Shown piece after piece: positions 61,723 through 64,000 of a stretch of DNA of 64,000 nt. The position numbers and the translations under genes were made by a program. Within the stretch, counting starts at the first letter, position 1. Every line of letters begins with the position of its first letter. Source of the stretch: Vreelandella subterranea (GTDB lineage: Bacteria > Pseudomonadota > Gammaproteobacteria > Pseudomonadales > Halomonadaceae); contig NZ_FOGS01000004.1 in NCBI RefSeq assembly GCF_900111305.1, positions 62,001-126,000 of the forward strand, in the 5' to 3' direction. Under the pieces are notes generated by a model. The model saw nothing but the letters and a program-made list of their open reading frames with translations, was not told the DNA's origin and searched no databases.

Positions 61723-61898
61723 CCATTTCGTGCGCCCGCAGTGTTCTCAACAACAGATCCCTTCCCCGACGGTGAACCAAAACTTAGCCAACAAGATGGA
61801 ACAGTCATGCACCTGTTAGCTGCCAAATGGGTAGTGGGACTACTGAGAGATCGACATATCCCGTTTCATCCTAACCGCCAACCAGTGAGACCTCTTTA

Positions 61899-62330
61899 AT
61901 GCACTACCGCCCCATGATCATCGACGACTATGACGCCACCATCGCGCTATGGAGCGAAAGCGAGGGCGTGCGGCTGCGCGATGCCGACTCCCGAGAAGGC
62001 ATCGAAAAGTACCTACGGCGCAACCCCGGCCTGAGCTTTGTGGCGGAAGAAGAAGGGCAACTGGTGGGGACGATCATGGCGGGCCACGACGGCAAGCGTG
62101 GCTATGTACAGCACTTATCGGTGGCGGATTTCCACCGCCGCCAAGGCATCGCGACACAGCTGGTCAGCCTTTGCCTGGACGCGCTCAAGCATGAAGGCAT
62201 TCTGAAATCGCACCTGATGATTCTTCCCGAGAACGAAGCGGCCAAACAATTCTGGGCTAGCCAGGGCTGGATGTGCCGGTCCGATATTCAGCTGTATTCG
62301 TTTGTGAATGGAGATAACCCGAACGTTTAG
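61899..62330 (+). CDS. GNAT family N-acetyltransferase (YpeA-like)
   Basis: A 143-residue GNAT with the acetyl-CoA loop at residues 80-85 (RRQGIA) and a beginning (DDYDATIALWSESEGVRLRD) like that of E. coli YpeA. A GHDGKRGYVQHLSV strand precedes the loop. The substrate is unknown. It is separated by 176 bp from the dehalogenase; I see nothing in that gap. Confidence 0.88.
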   Translation: MHYRPMIIDDYDATIALWSESEGVRLRDADSREGIEKYLRRNPGLSFVAEEEGQLVGTIMAGHDGKRGYVQHLSVADFHRRQGIATQLVSLCLDALKHEGILKSHLMILPENEAAKQFWASQGWMCRSDIQLYSFVNGDNPNV

Positions 62331-62456
62331 CCGTTATTACATCCGCATGATCCGATCATCCTCGCGCCTAGAGTGTGATGGGACGAGCATGGGATTCAAC
62401 GAACTTTGCTGCTAGGCTAAATTTACTAGAGATAAAAAGCCGCAGGGAACAACCTA

Positions 62457-62795
62457 ATGCCACAGGCACCACGCATTTCGCTTCACCCCGTTAGCCAACG
62501 CGTGCAGGTGCATGTTGATGGCACATTGCTTGCCGACTCGACCAACGCCCTTGAACTACGCGAAACCGGCTACCCGGCACGGCGTTACATACCACGCGAA
62601 GACGTGCGGATGGATTTGCTTACCCCCTCAGAAACGACCACCCACTGCCCGTTTAAAGGCGACGCGGTGTATTTTTCGCTGGGCGAAAACCAAGACATTG
62701 CCTGGAGCTACGAGCAGCCGATTGAAGGGATGGAGGTGATAGCGGGTAGGGTCTCGCATTTAGTGGGGAAAGTGAATGATGTCTTTCGATGCTGA
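62457..62795 (+). CDS. DUF427 family protein
   Basis: A 112-residue protein of DUF427, with the pattern VHVDGTLLADSTNALELRETGYP, then YIPREDVRMDLL and TTHCPFKGDAVYFSL and the closing YEQPIEGMEVIAGRV. It has a compact beta fold and no known activity. It is the last ordinary chromosomal gene before the integron-like cassette region. Confidence 0.9.
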   Translation: MPQAPRISLHPVSQRVQVHVDGTLLADSTNALELRETGYPARRYIPREDVRMDLLTPSETTTHCPFKGDAVYFSLGENQDIAWSYEQPIEGMEVIAGRVSHLVGKVNDVFRC

Positions 62796-62846
62796 GTGGA
62801 TGTGCCGGAAAAGCAGCAGGCGAGAAAATTTTGGCTATGAGACCTA

Positions 62847-63092
62847 ATGGAAATTAATAGTCAAAAGGATCATAGGCTTGGGAGAGTCTGGCAGGCTGCA
62901 TTTGCCGGAAAAAAAGTGCTAGCACGTTCATTCCATCATAAAACGCGCCGCCTATACGCTGTTATGCAATATTCAAACGGGCAATGGAGTAAGAATGTCG
63001 ATCTCAACAATTTCAAGTTCTATTACAAGGTTGCAAAAAGAAATATCAGATCTCCATCACAAAATGAGTTTGGAGACAAAAAAGGAGTCTGA
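62847..63092 (+). CDS. Doubtful 81-codon frame across the cassette border
   Basis: A frame beginning MEINSQKDHRLGRVWQ that crosses the proposed cassette border at 62961/62962 and overlaps the TIR gene by 98 bases in another frame. It has only a weak ribosome-binding site. If real, its 5' half would belong to the host chromosome and its 3' half would be a chance continuation, which suggests a gene cut by the cassette insertion or no gene at all. Confidence 0.25.
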   Translation: MEINSQKDHRLGRVWQAAFAGKKVLARSFHHKTRRLYAVMQYSNGQWSKNVDLNNFKFYYKVAKRNIRSPSQNEFGDKKGV

Positions 63093-63966
63093 TTGTGGAA
63101 ACCGGATTGGGCAAATTGAAAGGAGCATTACCAAAAATACTAGTGTTAGCACTCTAAAAAGCAAAAGCGCTGAAGTTCAAAGAAAGCAGGCTGAGATAGC
63201 TAAGATACAAGTAAATAAAGCGGGGCTTTATAAAAAGCTATCCGACAAAGAAGGGGAGTTACTAAAGGCCAGGCAAGATCTTATTAAGGAAGAGGAAAAG
63301 GAACGCAAAAAGCAAGCCGTAGCCGACGAGAGAGAAAGAAAAAAATTAGCAGATATAGAAAAGAGGCATCAGAGAGAGCAGCTTGAATACCAGCGCCGTT
63401 TGCGAGCAGAGATCAATCAAACTGCGAATATGGCTGCTGCTGTAAAAGAGCTGGCGGTCACTCAGAATATTTCACATGAAAATATCGTGAAATATGACTT
63501 ATTTATTTCTCATGCTTCAGAAGATAAAGAGGAGTTTGTTCGTCCACTCGCTGAAACGCTAGAAAACATTGGTGTTAAAGTATGGTATGACGAATTCACT
63601 TTGAAAGTCGGTGATAGCTTGAGAAAAAGCATCGATCAAGGCTTGGTGAATTCTAGATTTGGAACAGTGATTTTATCGTCTGCTTTTTGTTCGAAGAACT
63701 GGACGCAATATGAGCTTGATTCGATGGTTGCGCGAGAGATGAATGGCCATAAAATGATATTGCCGATATGGCACAAGATAACAAAGAGTGAAGTTATTAG
63801 GTTTAGTCCAGCACTTGCTGACAAAGTTGCGCTCAACACTTCTTTACAGAGCATTGAAGAAATAGCTGGAGAGCTTGCAGAGGTAATATTGGGCGCAGAG
63901 GCATAACAAGGTGCTGCTACGGAAAATTTACTCGCTGGCGCTCATAAATTTCCGCAGAGCACAGCG
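62962..63966 (+). mobile_element. Integron-type gene cassette carrying a TIR gene
   Basis: A 1005-bp unit holding one gene with a 33-base leader and an attC-like site at its 3' end. The left border is TTATGC after a G (GTTATGC at 62961-62967). The first attC core at the right is GCATAAC (63901-63907), the exact reverse complement of GTTATGC. This is expected because, when a cassette integrates, the TTRRRY-like end of its own attC moves to its left border. The stop codon of the gene lies inside that core, as in chromosomal integron cassettes. GC is clearly lower than in the preceding DNA. No integrase gene is visible in the window. Confidence 0.8.
62995..63906 (+). CDS. Coiled-coil TIR-domain protein, probable NADase defence effector
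   Basis: A 303-residue protein. Residues about 10-150 are a long charged coiled coil (KKESDCG, KEEEKERKKQAVADERERKK) and about 165-300 a TIR domain. KYDLFISHASEDKEEFVRPL opens the domain; WYDEFTLKVGDSLRKSID is the BB-loop region; WTQYELDSM holds Glu240 in the place of the catalytic glutamate of NAD-cleaving TIRs. The layout is like bacterial TIR proteins such as PdTIR of Paracoccus. A GGAG site lies six bases before the ATG. TIR proteins in bacteria often act in anti-phage defence by cleaving NAD; that role here is an inference. No thsA-like partner is in view. Confidence 0.88.
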   Translation: MSISTISSSITRLQKEISDLHHKMSLETKKESDCGNRIGQIERSITKNTSVSTLKSKSAEVQRKQAEIAKIQVNKAGLYKKLSDKEGELLKARQDLIKEEEKERKKQAVADERERKKLADIEKRHQREQLEYQRRLRAEINQTANMAAAVKELAVTQNISHENIVKYDLFISHASEDKEEFVRPLAETLENIGVKVWYDEFTLKVGDSLRKSIDQGLVNSRFGTVILSSAFCSKNWTQYELDSMVAREMNGHKMILPIWHKITKSEVIRFSPALADKVALNTSLQSIEEIAGELAEVILGAEA

Positions 63967-63972
63967 TTAATA
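63901..63972 (+). other. attC recombination site of the TIR cassette
   Basis: A 72-bp imperfect inverted repeat: outer core GCATAAC (63901-63907) with GTTAATA (63966-63972, GTTA pairing with TAAC); 3-base spacers; inner boxes GTGCT (63911-63915) and AGCAC (63958-63962); then CGGAAAATTTA against TAAATTTCCG with one extra A; and a 14-base terminal loop. Unpaired bases in one arm plus an unpaired loop are hallmarks of attC folded single-strand sites. The size is within the attC range. Confidence 0.8.
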
Positions 63973-63985
63973 TGGTTACGGATCG

Positions 63986-64000
63986 ATGAAAAACGGATTC
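63986..64000 (+). CDS. Possible start of the next cassette gene (cut by window edge)
   Basis: After the crossover point (63966/63967) a short leader leads to an ATG at 63986 and MKNGF before the window ends. Its spacing, 19 bases from the cassette border, suits a next cassette. Only five codons are seen, so support is slight. Confidence 0.3.

Noticed and set aside
1..64000. CRISPR arrays, tRNA/rRNA genes, insertion sequences or prophage
   Set aside because: No regularly spaced repeats, no cloverleaf-type sequences or ribosomal RNA stretches, and no transposase or phage proteins were seen on either strand by reading.

Overview
The window looks like chromosome of a halophilic gammaproteobacterium of the Halomonas group. 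This is inferred from gene content and moderately high GC: TRAP transport, DUF3581, AsmA-like, stomatin/NfeD and trpI-trpBA genes, all in compact Halomonas-like order. I saw no rRNA, tRNA, CRISPR array, insertion sequence or prophage. Most of the window is ordinary core and niche metabolism. The clearest accessory DNA is at the right edge.

Layout. 0-8 kb: the 3' part of astB (arginine succinyltransferase pathway), two GNAT acetyltransferases, bluB (the lower ligand of B12), a DUF2252 protein, a 7TM-DISM diguanylate cyclase and an NfeD/stomatin pair. 8-18 kb: a TRIC-type channel, a 988-residue AsmA/YdbH-like envelope protein, DUF3581, a TRAP dctPQM transporter, and mmsA behind a MerR/LiuR-type palindrome. 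18-25 kb: a TPP riboswitch joined directly to a sodium:solute symporter, a GAF-PAS-GGDEF protein, CorA, an MDR reductase, a proline-racemase-family protein with an unusual Ser/Thr active-site pair, and a flavin reductase. 25-30 kb: a periplasmic binding protein followed by a chemoreceptor, behind a sigma-28-like promoter and with no ABC transporter genes nearby. 30-42 kb: small DUF proteins, an AraC regulator divergent from a zinc alcohol dehydrogenase, a second chemoreceptor with its own sigma-28-like promoter and a C-terminal docking pentapeptide, a methyltransferase, GDPD, and a DUF4105/DUF3015 pair. 42-50 kb: a membrane-anchored PQQ-type sugar dehydrogenase, a relic of a RelE toxin gene, and an AraC regulator divergent from a two-gene RND efflux operon. 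50-56 kb: a YefM-YoeB module, trpI and trpBA, an intact Phd-RelE module whose toxin matches the relic, and LysE with an AraC regulator. 56-63 kb: two putative envelope proteins with near-identical 5' ends, a DapA-family protein, a SnoaL-like protein, MFS plus haloacid dehalogenase, GNAT and DUF427.

The most notable feature is at 62.96-63.97 kb. An AT-rich gene for a coiled-coil plus TIR protein (a probable NAD-cleaving defence effector) sits in what looks like a complete integron gene cassette. Its stop codon lies inside the first core of an attC-like folded site at 63901-63972. The bases at its left border (GTTATGC, 62961-62967) are the exact reverse complement of that core (GCATAAC, 63901-63907), as expected for a cassette that once circularised. 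No integrase gene and no left-hand attC are visible, so this may be the edge of an integrase-less cassette cluster or an insertion at a secondary site. A second cassette seems to begin as the window ends.
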